Positions 42,241-52,729 of a stretch of DNA of 64,000 nucleotides are shown here, one piece after another. The position numbers were made by a program, and so were the translations under genes. How positions within the stretch are numbered: position 1 is the first letter of the stretch; each line of letters opens with the position of its first letter. The notes under the pieces are model-generated. The model saw only the letters and a program-made list of their open reading frames with translations, did no database searches and had not been told where the DNA came from. Origin of the DNA: Eretmocerus hayati (taxonomy: Eukaryota; Arthropoda; Insecta; Hymenoptera; Aphelinidae); assembly GCA_029851415.1 (NCBI GenBank), contig CM056741.1:86690282-86754281 (forward strand), written 5' to 3'.

Positions 42241-43540
42241 ATGACTACTATAGAAATGCCGCCAGGTGATCATCCAGACTTTACAGACTTAACGATTCAA
42301 ACATTTACTAAACAAGAATTGATCGAATTATTGGCGAAATTCCCGGTGAAACTCCATCTCAATTTGGTCTCATTAGAAATTCCAAGGTCAATAGCAAGAA
42401 AAATACGCAGCGTACAGTTCTCAGCAAAAATTAAAGAAGTCAATATTTCCAAAGAAGGAGTACGGGTTGTAGTACCAGAAGGAACAGAATCGAGTGGACA
42501 AACTGAACAAGCTTCAACACCACTGGCTAAGGCACCCCCCACAAAACAGCATATCTGCAGGAACTCAAACGGTACAAGAACAAATTCCCAGCCCAAATTC
42601 AGATATGATGGAATCGATGGAATTCCACAAAAACAAGCAATCTTGCGATGACTACATTGAACGTATGGAACTCTATTTTACGGCAAACGATATGACATCA
42701 GATGATAAACAGGTAGCAACCTTGTTAACAAAATGCGGATCAGAAACATACAAGCTGATCAAAGATTAAGCAGCACCAAATCTCCCAAAAACCAAGAAAT
42801 TCGAGGAGATAAAGCTTTTAATGTCAGCTCATTTATGCCCGGAAAGAAGCAAACGCATGGAACGGGGCAAATTTCATCATGCTCATCAAAATGCAGGCGC
42901 ATCTATAGCAGAGTATATCGCACGGCTGAAAGAATTGGCCATAAATTGCGATTTTACGGACTTGAACGACGCGCTATGTGACCAACTGGTCACAGGTCTC
43001 ACGGGTCGAGATACCAGAGTCGCACTATTCAGCGATATTGATCTCACGTACTCAAAAGCAGTAGAAATTGCTACTATTCGTGAAGCAGCAGCGAGAGATG
43101 CAGCAACCACTGATCGACATCGAAGCAACACATCCATTCAACACGTCGCAGCACATCGATACAACAAGCCAACGAGTAAAGTTACTCAGACAGGTAAAAG
43201 CGAATTTAATAATAGATTGCACACAAAAATCTGTTATTGTTGCGGAATAAGCAATAGTCACTACACAAAAGACTGTCGTTACAGAGATAGGAAATGCACT
43301 TTCTGTCATAATCAAGGGCATCTCGATAAAACATGTATGAAAAAACATGGAAAGAACGAAATTTTTGGTACGTTCAGTGGAAATCGTTTTCAAAAAGACA
43401 ATCGGGATGAACGTAATAAGCAAGTAAGAGTTCTACAAACTGAATCGGATGATGAAGATGCAACGAGCACCCCTACACTAGCGCAACCCGCCAAGCAACG
43501 GTGTACTCGTGCAGTAATGTTACAGGCACCAAACCGGTGA
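42241..43540 (+). pseudogene. Gypsy gag with two zinc knuckles (frameshifted)
   Basis: Three frames in succession make up gag: 42,241-~42,510, ~42,510-42,769 and 42,776-43,540. The capsid region includes CDDYIERMELYFTAND and IAEYIARLKELAINCDF, and the C-terminus has knuckles CYCCGISNSHYTKDC and CTFCHNQGHLDKTC. The layout matches arthropod Gypsy elements. The frame changes mean no full gag is made. Confidence 0.85.
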
Positions 43541-44360
43541 AGAGCATGCATCAGTCGCCACTGGGTGGACCATCGGCTTTCTCACAAGCAGAGCAGTCAA
43601 CCCGAGGAAGGAATCCGGCCCACAGACAGTAGCAGAGTCAGTCGACTCCGGACGTTGTACTCGCCACACTGGGGCAACCCAGTGTATGAGCTGAGACCAT
43701 TTAATGGTCCAGTCACTCCTCTTGTCTCCAGGCACTCCTAGAGCCAAGAGTCAGTACCCCCGGGCACCCCCAGGGACCGACGTATGTCGCATTCACTCCC
43801 ATCTCGGGTACTCCTAGGATGAGGGAGAACGACCTTTTTGCAGCATAGACCGGATTTGTCCCGTCCCCAGGTACACCTAGGACCGAGACGACCTGTAATC
43901 AGATGCACCGACTCTTCCCCTTCCCGGGTACCCCCAGGAAGAGAGAGATCGGCCCGTAGTAGCAACCCTCCTGTGTAACCCGCTCGCGATCAACGACTCA
44001 AAGGACTGTTAAATACGGCCCGGGCACTCCCAGGTAGTATTCACAGTACCGGTCACTCTCGGCACGGGCACTCCCGTGATGAGGAAGATAGCCGTTTAAT
44101 CATTCCGTTTGCATTTATAATCTAAATATCATGTTTACAAATACTTTAGGGTTACCAGGTTACAAATGACATGAATAATTGTACACAACGAGCTAGTTTC
44201 ACCCCAGTTATGAATTGTTATATTCTCTACTCCGATATATCTCTATTGTGTTTTAACGATTGCCTGTTTATTTACAAATCCGAATTTCCTGGTACCCAGT
44301 AAATCCCTCGGTTACAAAGATACGGTTTCAAACACAGATTTGTTCCAAATATCAGAATGT
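43541..44360. repeat. Insertion with GGGYACYCCYAGGA minisatellite between gag and protease
   Basis: About seven imperfect copies of CGGGTACTCCTAGGA-type sequence occur at 43,729-44,080, spaced ~50-80 bp (for example CGGGCACCCCCAGGG, CGGGTACTCCTAGGA, CAGGTACACCTAGGA and CGGGTACCCCCAGGA). It is GC-rich, then AT-rich after 44,100 with GGTTACAA words. Gypsy coding sequence resumes near 44,360. Origin unknown. Confidence 0.6.
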
Positions 44361-44426
44361 TTCTGACAAAACATCAAAGCAGAACCATTATATTTCAACT
44401 CAACAATAGATAATATTCAAACTAAA

Positions 44427-45758
44427 ATGGAATTAGATACGGGTACAAATGTTTCAGTTGTATCCGAAACCAATAAGAATAGAATCTTTCCAAAATTACC
44501 ACTGAAAAAATGTGATCTTAAACTCAAGAGTTACGGTGGAACACCGCTTCATCCTATTGGAAAACTAGAGTCATTGAAAGTAGTATTTAATGGTATGAGT
44601 GAAATTTTGGACATCTACGTTATTAAAGGCAAAGGACCAATTTTGTTGGGTAGACAATGGCTAGCAGCTTTTGGAATTTGGCCGTTAGAATTATGGAAAA
44701 ATACGAATTCCTCAAATATTCTAAAAATACAGAGTGAGGACATCAGAAAGCAAATGCTTGGAAAATTTCCAATCCTATTTTCGTACACGCAAGAATGTTA
44801 CAAAGGTAGGAAGATACATTTGGTATTTGAAGAAGACGCAAAACCGATACAAATGAGGCCATATCACGCGCCATTCGCTTCAACACAGAAAATCTCCAAA
44901 GAGTTAGACAGACTAGTGAAAAAAGGCAATCTAGAACCGGTTTCCTGTAGTGAATGGGTAACACCCATTATCCCAGTTCTGAAAAAGAATGGTGAGGTAC
45001 GCATCTGTGGACATTTCAAAATGACGGTTAATCCACAATTGATAATCAAAAGACATCCCATCCCTCTGATAGAGAAAATCTTTCATACGCTACGGATAGG
45101 GAGTAGATGGTCTCAGATCGACCTGACACACGCATTTATGCAATTTCAACTCGATGACGAATCGAGAGACGCCTCGACGATTACTTCACACGAAGGGTTA
45201 CACAAATACACACGCTCAGGAGAAGGTATAGCCTCAAATCCCGCAGAAGTACAGGATATCTTAGAAGACGTCCTGAAAGGTATAGATCATACAGAGATCC
45301 ATATAGATAATATATATTGCACAGGAAAAACAGATTCTGAGCACTTACATATACTGACACAAATTTTTGAACGATTGCAAGACGCAGGCTTACGCGTAAA
45401 CCTCGGAAAATGCGATTTTTTCAAAGGTGAAATTGAAATTCTAGTCTTTGTTATAGACAAAGAAAGGCTAAAGCCAAGTCGATCAAAGGTAGACGCAATT
45501 ACGAAAGCGCCGATACCAAAAAATTCAAAGGAACTAGAAGCTTTTTTAGGTCTCGTAAACTTTTATGAAAGATTCTTAACAGAAAGAGCGGAACACATTT
45601 ATCCTCTCTGTAATCAAATCAAGAACAAAAATTGGACTCGGACTAACGAATGTCAAGAAGCATTTGATTGGATCAAGAAAGAAATTGCTTCGAATAAAGT
45701 TTTAGCAATCTACGATCCAAACGTGAACTCGTCATGGCATGTGATGCTAGTCACGTAG
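44427..45758 (+). pseudogene. Gypsy protease and reverse transcriptase
   Basis: MELDTGTNVSVVS at the start is the retropepsin active site (DTG) and ILLGRQWLAAFG its C-terminal part. The RT follows: SEWVTPIIPVLKKNGEVRIC, WSQIDLTHAFMQFQL (motif A Asp present) and IHIDNIYCTG, where YxDD is expected. Tyr is His and the second Asp is Asn, so the polymerase would be inactive. KNSKELEAFLGLVNFYERF follows. The frame ends at 45,758 just after entering RNase H. Confidence 0.9.
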
Positions 45759-46288
45759 GGGTTTCAGCAATTTTGTCGCACAGATACGAAAACGGTTCTG
45801 AGAAACCTATAGCATTCGCATCCAAGATAATTCCAAAATCCGAGAAATATAGAGCAATAATCGATAAGGAAGCAGAAGCAATCATTTTCGGTTTCAAAAA
45901 ATTTCATCAATACGTTTACGAGAATCACATTATTCTGAAAACTGACAATGAAGCTTTAAAATATATGTTTGGCAATAAAGATATGTCGAAGATGCTAAAC
46001 AGCAGACTATTACGCTGGGCATATTTTTTATCAGGCTACAGATATACCATCGGAGTAGTAAAATCAAAAGCTAACGGAAACTCCGATGCGCTTTCTAGGT
46101 TACCGATCGCAGACACAACGCCGGTATTTGAAACAGAATACACAAACATCAATTTTATACAAAATGAATGCACGATTATTGATTTCCCAAAAGTTGTAAA
46201 AGCAACTACACACGACAAAATATTGAGAAAGGTCATATCATACATACAGACGTCATGGCCTAAAATAGAAACATTGAATGACATATAG
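45734..46288 (+). pseudogene. Gypsy RNase H (frame-shifted from the RT)
   Basis: MACDASHVGVSAILSH carries the first catalytic Asp. KEAEAIIFGFKKFHQYVY and LKTDNEALKYMF have the Glu and second Asp, and KANGNSDALSRLP is the usual end. It overlaps the RT frame in a different register, so a frameshift separates them. The domain itself looks intact. Confidence 0.88.
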
Positions 46289-46289
46289 A

Positions 46290-47323
46290 AAAGCATTCAT
46301 CATAGAAGACACGAAGTGAGCTTTGAACAAGGATGTTTGTCTTGGGGTTACAGAATAATAATTCCAGAAACTTTACAGAGGAACAGACTCGATGAACTTC
46401 ATTCTTCACATCTTGGTATAGTAAAGATGAAGCAAATAGCACGCAATTATTTGTGGTGGCCACATATCTATGGAGGTATTGAACGCATTGCAAATTCATG
46501 TGGAATCTGCCTATTGACACGAGCAGAACCACGAGAAGTACCACTCACACCGTAGCAATAGCCTAGTCAACCTTGGTCACGTATTCACATTGACTTCATG
46601 GGTCCATTTCACAATTCCATGCTTTTGATCATCGTGGACGCGCATTCCAAATGGCCAGAAGTGATTAACATGAAAAAGGACACAACTTCGTACAGTCTGA
46701 TACGAAAGCTAGACGAAATTTTTTCACGTTATGGTCTCCCTCACCACACAGTGAGCCATAACGGTCCACAACTAACAAGCCACGAATTCGGAAAATATTT
46801 GAAGCAATACAAGATAAAGCATACATTTTCAGCACCTTATCATCCTGCTACTAACGGCGCAACAGAAAATTTTGTCAAAACGGTCAAACACAAAGTAGAC
46901 AAAATGATTAAAGAAGGTCATTCACTAGAATTTTCCATAAATAGATTTTTGAGTGATTATAGGAACACGGAACACTCGACAACGAACAGAACACGAGCAA
47001 ATCTATTTCTCAAAAGAGATTTGCGCACAAGATTTGATTTATTGACTCAAAAAAGATTTGCGCACAAGATTTGATTTATTGATTCCAATTCAATCAGCGA
47101 TGTTGAAAAACACTAATTTGATCAAGCACGACACAAGCAGGGTAACAGACAAATACAATTCGTAGAGAATGAGATTGTCTTTGTGAACGATTATAGAACG
47201 CACTCTGAGAATGAGACGCAAGCGAAGATTGTAAGACAACTATCTCCTGTAATGTATGGAATAAAATTCAATGACGGGTATATTACAGAACGACACGCAA
47301 ATCAATTGTCAGGACTCAACTAG
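46290..47323 (+). pseudogene. Gypsy integrase (stop, frameshift and active-site change)
   Basis: The zinc region HSSHLG...CGIC is followed by TAG at ~46,554. The core has RIHIDFMGPF (first Asp), VSHNGPQLTS (second catalytic Asp replaced by His) and NGATENFVKT (Glu kept). A 35-bp tandem duplication at 47,017-47,088 (GATTTGCGCACAAGATTTGA twice) breaks the frame. The C-terminal domain is readable at 47,145-47,323 (FVENEIVFVNDYRT). Confidence 0.85.
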
Positions 47324-47495
47324 AACCTACTTTAAGAGGAGGGGAGTTGATATGTAATGATAATTTTGAAAATTCATATGTACACCCAAAAGTTTCGAAA
47401 GAATGTAAGAACAAATTGCACCCTGGGAATGATTAAAATGTACCGAGACGTTCGTCTCGAATTGCTCAAAAGGCAGCGACTCGATCTCAAAGATA

Positions 47496-47508
47496 AGAGG
47501 TGGGGAAT
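47496..47508 (+). promoter_or_regulatory. Gypsy polypurine tract
   Basis: AAGAGGTGGGGAA directly before the 3' LTR, the plus-strand priming site. Confidence 0.75.
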
Positions 47509-47858
47509 TGTAGTGTATCGCGAATAGTTACACGTCAGAGTGAAGATGACACGCAGTGAAAGGAATGCAAGAAAGACCTTCACAGTATATTCATAGCAAA
47601 TACGCATCGAACCATATATGGTAGTTTGAAGTCTGGTGAAAGGAGTTTGTAACAAGCAAGGACTGGTACAGCCTGGTACAAACAAGTACGAGCTGGTACA
47701 TCACAGAGTATAAAAGACGCACCCACTGTATAGCCAGTTAGACGGCACACGACCGGCAAGCCATACATACGGCTCCGTGTCTCTTGTATCTCAATAATTA
47801 ATAAAGTACTTAGACGCCAATCTCATCAAGTGCTTCACACCTTCTCCACAATACCACA
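47509..47858 (+). repeat. Gypsy 3' LTR
   Basis: TGTAGTGTATCGCGAATAG to CACAATACCACA, followed by the AACCG target duplication. The downstream start of sequence is identical to that upstream of the 5' LTR. Confidence 0.95.
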
Positions 47859-47863
47859 AACCG

Positions 47864-50635
47864 CACTTCCTTCCATCTATTGTAGAATTCAGAGAATCAG
47901 AGTGAGGATTATACGCGTGTGCGGCTTATACTCGGGGCAGCTGACAATTCATCATAAACGTGAACACCAAAACGCACCAAACTATTTGTCTACCTATAGC
48001 AAGAATATTGTGCACCGATTTCCTCAATTCTGTCCAAAATTTAGTCAACTCTGTATGAGGGGAACACAGGAACTTTTGACTTCTGGCCCCTAAATGTGAA
48101 AATGCTGGAAAACGCTGTATACATGTGTAATAATTTCTAGATAACTTCTTTGGTGTCCAGAAAATATAATCTCCCCCATGTGGATCATTCGGGAAAAACC
48201 GCTAGACGACTTACAGAACAAAGTCTTGCGCCACATGTTGGGGGCTTTCTAAAAATTGGGTCCGAAATTTGCATTGGTTGGGTGAGGGTCGGTCGTTGAC
48301 CGGACGGAGATGTCTTATAGAATATTCGAATGAATGGTGGAGATCCTCAACTTGTAGAGTTCATGATTACGATCACCTAATGGTAATAATAAAGGCTCAT
48401 GACCTATCGAGAGGTGTCAAAAACATACCAAATAACGAAGAGTGTCGGTCCTACCAGATCCAATCATCCATTGGCATACAAGATGCGAATGTTAGAAACG
48501 ACCTTAGTCGCTCTTATACATTCACGGAGCATCTTCGAATTTTTCGAAAGATTTTATGAAACGTTTCATGGCGACTCCGTCTATGCAAGATTCTCAGTAG
48601 TCCCCACTCGTCCCGATGGTACTTCAAAATGCGCTAGAGTCCGAGATTAACGAAGTAGATATTGTATCTTGATACTATGATCCATTTTTTCTCAGTAATT
48701 TTAAGTGCGTCCGTTAATTACAGCAAGTGTACACCGCCGAGAACGGCGTAAATATACCATGAGTGACACTAATTTTCTTCCGGTTGGACGCGATTCCTTG
48801 ATTCCCACGTTGATGTTCATGGACTTGCGATAGATCGATTTCTACATTCTTGCAAGAGTAAGGCAAGTACTCTGAGATACGCTGAGAAGTGTATGAGCCT
48901 AAGAGAAGTAGTAATGATTTTTCATCGAAATAAGGTGACAGACTGTCCAATGCGTATCACGGCTGGGTACATCGATGCACATCTTCGAGGAAGAAATAAA
49001 TCATAACTTTCAATCATTAGGAAAATGTCTGCAGAGTTACAGAACCTGCTGTAATGTGCTGAAACAATGAGAATTTAACGAATTTCGAGAGTTAGTCCGA
49101 GTGACACGTGATTTTGTTGATTTTCGGGTATTTTCTCGCACTTCATGAGCTCTGCTATCTATCCACATCCACCAATCGAGTTCATTAATATGTTGTTCAT
49201 ATTATGAGTGATGATATCATCCATTAGAATTCGATATGTGAACGAGTTTTGATCCTGAAGAAGAAATTGAAATGTTTCACCTCGGAAATTTTGAAGGAGA
49301 TATTTTTTTCGAAAACCCTACATGGGCGATTCTAATTTCAATTGGATATAGTTTTCCACATCATAAACTACCATTTAGAACAAATTGATAGGTGGTGTTG
49401 AGGTTCATTGAAAGTTGGTTCAGGGACACCGTGGGGTGGAATTGTTGTCGTGTAGGCATCGAGAGTTGCTAAATTTACCCTTAACCTCATCATTTTAAGG
49501 TATTCAGAATTGTTCTGACCCAAGAATGACGATTGACCTATGTTTGCGGAGTCATTTCCTTTGATTCAGGATGTTGAGAGAATAAGGATGACTTGCGAGT
49601 GGACCAGAAGAATAGAGTACGCAGAATATCGAATGTTGCGTGAAATAACCTATGAATCAAAGAGAAGGCATTGTATATAGTTCTAATTCAGATGATGGAG
49701 AAATTTATGATTCGAATGGTAGAATAGAATAAGTATGCGATTTCAGTATTAACCAATCAATGAGAAATTGCGAGGAACTTTTCATGTAGGTGGACTCAAA
49801 TTGGATGAGTGAGATTCGGGGGGAGATATTTGTAGTAAAATAGTCAATTCATCAAAATTCTGAACTTTCGAATTTTTGAGACACATAAATCGGAAACGGT
49901 TTGATACAGTGAATTGTGTATCCTTCCAGCGCATCCCTAGAAGGCCTTCTACCGTCCATATCAATTCCAAAGAGATCGGTTAAGGTGTTGATGTGAATGC
50001 GTTGAACAGAAAAGACACACCGACAATCGACACACGTCTCAATAGCGACGTCGATTTTCCAATCTGAAAATATTCACTAACACGGATTCAGGTTCCACGA
50101 TCTTCTCCCTCGCCCTGGGATCTTTCCATTGTAGACAAAAATTTCCGCTCGATGATAATTGGAGGTGAAAAGATGGTTATTTTCCATGGTTATTCATGTA
50201 GGTGGTTGGTTATTCATGAGAGCAGTCGATAACTCGATGTGTGTGTTTTCCTCCGTTCACGCGTTCTCCTTAGCCCTTCAGTCGATCCTTCTGAAACCCA
50301 TGTGTGTAGTAGATGATCACCCAAGAACATTCTGAGGAAATTTAGAGCTTTATCGGTCAAACTGTTTTTGCTTCATGCGTCCGAAATGAGAGAGTGTGCC
50401 ATTTCGGAGAAAAGTTAAGAATGTCCGAAGATTAAGTTCTAAAGATAATTCCTACGGAAATCTAGAGTAACCTGATGTGATATTTATTTTCGACAGAAAC
50501 GGAATTGCGTATTGATGAATGAAACATGATTGGCACGCGATTTTCCGTTGAATGATGCAGAATGTATGTTTCAAATTATGGGAATGGATGAATATGGATC
50601 ATCCATATGAATCACGTCACGGAGAATCACCGAAT
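47864..50635. other. No recognisable gene; anonymous DNA, part resembling the hairpin-ended family
   Basis: Short frames only. 49,740-49,800 (TCAGTATTAACCAATCAATG...) resembles the body of the hairpin-ended family, and 49,900-50,340 shares diverged phrases with 52,850-52,960 and 53,690-54,300. Confidence 0.5.
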
Positions 50636-50695
50636 GATGTTAGTTATGTCATGAGTAATTTTGTAGATTTTTCGTCCTTGATGTTCAATATATGA

Positions 50696-50798
50696 GTTGA
50701 TTATTTGGTCTCATCGATCTTGAAGGACGGTGGGGAACTGAATAAATTCCCAAAATTTCATGAAAGAAATTTTATCGCTACGTTTCGTCCACTAGGTT
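50696..50798 (+). repeat. Left inverted terminal repeat of the Penelope-like element
   Basis: GTTGATTATTTGGTCTC to CGTCCACTAGGTT, complementary to 52,611-52,713 with only a few differences. Confidence 0.95.
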
Positions 50799-51951
50799 CG
50801 TCTAGAAATTATCACAACAATGCTCTCACACAGACGGACACCAACTTATCTCGTTGTTATGGTTTACCAAAAATTCATGAAGAAAATGTTCCACTCAAAC
50901 CCATCATTTCTACAGTCAATAGCCCTACTCATTTTCTTCCTTCCGTTTTATATAAAGAGCTGAAGAATGTATCAAACCACCTGCATCACGAATTGACAAT
51001 AGCTTCGGATTGAAAAAACGGTTGGAGACTTTAACGATCCCGGAAGATCATATACTCCTTTCTCTCGACGTTAGCTCTCTGTTTACAAACATCTTATGTT
51101 GATTAGTGCTAGTTGCGCTTGACCGTAGATTTTCAGATATACATAATAAGTCTAACATACCGTTTGATGAAATCCGTAAATGTACTGAGTTCCTTTTCGA
51201 CAACACATTTTTTCAATTTAATAATCAAATTTATCAACAAATCTTTGGTAGTCCGATGGAATCACCCATCTCTCCACTTTTCGCAGACATTGTTATGGAT
51301 GATTAGGAAACTTCATGCTTGCGTAAAGTGGAAAATGAACACGATTGCACACCTCTATTTTATTAGAGATATGTCGATGACACTCTAATGTGTGTGGAGA
51401 AAGAACATGTAGATGTAGTCCTCATTGTTTTCAACAGTTACAGTGAGCATCCACAGTTCACACATGAGATCGAAAACAGCAACATCATCAATTTTCTTGA
51501 CATATCTCTGATCCGAGAGGATGGAAGAATCATCACCAACTGGTATCAAAAGCCAACGTCATCAGGCGGGATTTCGAATTTCAAATCCAATCATACTATG
51601 AACCAAAAGAGGAACATAGTGTTCAATCTAGTCGACAGGGCCACATCACTCTCACATAAGAAATTTCATTCCTCTAATTTGTCGCTTATAAAACAACTCC
51701 TTTTAGATAACGATTATCCTGAAGATTTCACTGATAAATGTATAAGAACCAGATTACATCGTTCAAAAGATCTTATGAACAGAGCCGAAAAAATACGTTG
51801 CAATCAAATCTTATATGCCGGCCAGAACAAAATCTGTATCCCATACCACGAACTTTTATTCGAAAAATGTAATGCTCTGTTCAAATATAACGATATTCAC
51901 ACTCTTCCAAAAGTTTCCAAGTCATTAAGTTCAATAGTAAAATTAGGCTAG
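50799..51951 (+). pseudogene. Penelope-like reverse transcriptase (broken)
   Basis: Starts in the frame open from 50,705 with RCYGLPKIHEENVPLKPII and STVNSPTHFL (Penelope RT motifs before the palm). LSLDVSSLFTN (motif A) follows in a new frame at ~51,060, then FGSPMESPISPLFADIVM (motif B) and YVDDTLMC at ~51,370 (motif C, catalytic DD present). From 51,388 one frame continues through INFLDISLIREDGRIITNW. There are several frame changes and stops in the first third. The N-terminal part is short compared with typical Penelope proteins. Confidence 0.88.
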
Positions 51952-52377
51952 GACCAACTAGACAAATTCAGCAAAACTGGTGTTGTTTATGAATTTCAGT
52001 GCAAAGACTGCCGAGCAACGTATGTGGGAGAGACAAAAAGACAACTAGGTACACGTATTAATGATCATGTTACAAACAAAGATAAAAAGTTCATAGTTTC
52101 AGTTCATGGACTAAAAGATAAACATGATCTCTATTGCGATCAAACCAAAATTCTTGACACAGAGAAAAATTCGAAAAAACGGTTGATTTCTGAGATGATC
52201 CATATTAAATTCGATGAAAACTGCATCAATAAAAAGACGATATTCAAAATCTCAGTCGAATATATAACCCGTTGTGGGCAACGGCTGACAAAGCTCGTTG
52301 ACCCCCGTCTCTTTCTCTCTCCCACATGCACTACTTTTGATATACATGTTACCTACTGTATGCTGCGATCGCGCTAA
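51952..52377 (+). pseudogene. Penelope-like GIY-YIG endonuclease
   Basis: In the same frame as the RT end but separated by one TAG at 51,949-51,951. It reads VVYEFQCKDC-x4-YVGETKRQLGTRINDH, the GIY-YIG motif with its CxxC insert and conserved Arg/His, then a 100-residue tail with a Glu in RLISEMIHI that could be the catalytic acid. It pairs with the RT to prime insertion at a DNA nick. Confidence 0.9.
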
Positions 52378-52594
52378 TATAAATATGAGTGTAAAATGAG
52401 ACCGATGACTCATTCTATTTACCTGTATCGACAGGAGCCAGACGTTATGTCTGTGCTCTATTATAAGATCGTTCAAAAATATCATGACGATCTAAAGAAT
52501 AACGTGAGTTGCGCATCTTCAATATTTACACATCCATCTTTTGTAAAAAATTTCATATCTTCTGTCTTCATATGTCACAACAGAAATCTGAAGC

Positions 52595-52627
52595 CTGATG
52601 AGGTCCACGAAACCTAGTGGACGAAAC
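52595..52627 (+). ncRNA. Hammerhead-type ribozyme core at the right terminal repeat
   Basis: CTGATGAG, GTCCAC, 8-nt loop, GTGGAC, GAAAC: a hammerhead core with a perfect 6-bp stem II. An upstream ATGTC at 52,571-52,575 offers a GUC cleavage triplet closed by a weak 3-bp stem III (CGU with AUG). Stem I is interrupted (CAGA/TCTG pairs). The core overlaps the terminal repeat from 52,611 on; the left repeat lacks CTGATGAG. Confidence 0.65.
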
Positions 52628-52713
52628 GTAGCAATAAAATATCTTTCATGAAATTTTGGGAATTTATTTAGTTCCCCACCGTCCTTCAAGAACGACGAGA
52701 CCAAATAATCAAC
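52611..52713 (-). repeat. Right inverted terminal repeat of the Penelope-like element
   Basis: Complement of 50,696-50,798. Confidence 0.95.
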
Positions 52714-52729
52714 TAAGATGTTAGTTATG

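Larger units (their letters stand above)
41424..47858 (+). mobile_element. Ty3/Gypsy LTR retrotransposon, structurally complete, coding-defective
   Basis: Two ~350-bp LTRs enclose gag, protease, RT, RNase H and integrase in Gypsy order (integrase last). The element is flanked by the 5-bp target duplication AACCG (41,419-23 and 47,859-63). gag and pol carry several frameshifts, stops and catalytic substitutions, plus an ~820-bp insertion between gag and protease. Confidence 0.95.
50649..52716 (+). mobile_element. Penelope-like element with inverted terminal repeats and 13-bp target duplication
   Basis: Flanked by GATGTTAGTTATG on both sides (50,636-48 and 52,717-29). 103-bp inverted repeats lie at 50,696-50,798 and 52,611-52,713; 47 bp separates the left repeat from its target copy, as often seen in Penelope-like elements. 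Between them are RT motifs and a GIY-YIG domain, then a hammerhead-type core overlapping the inner edge of the right repeat. Confidence 0.92.
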
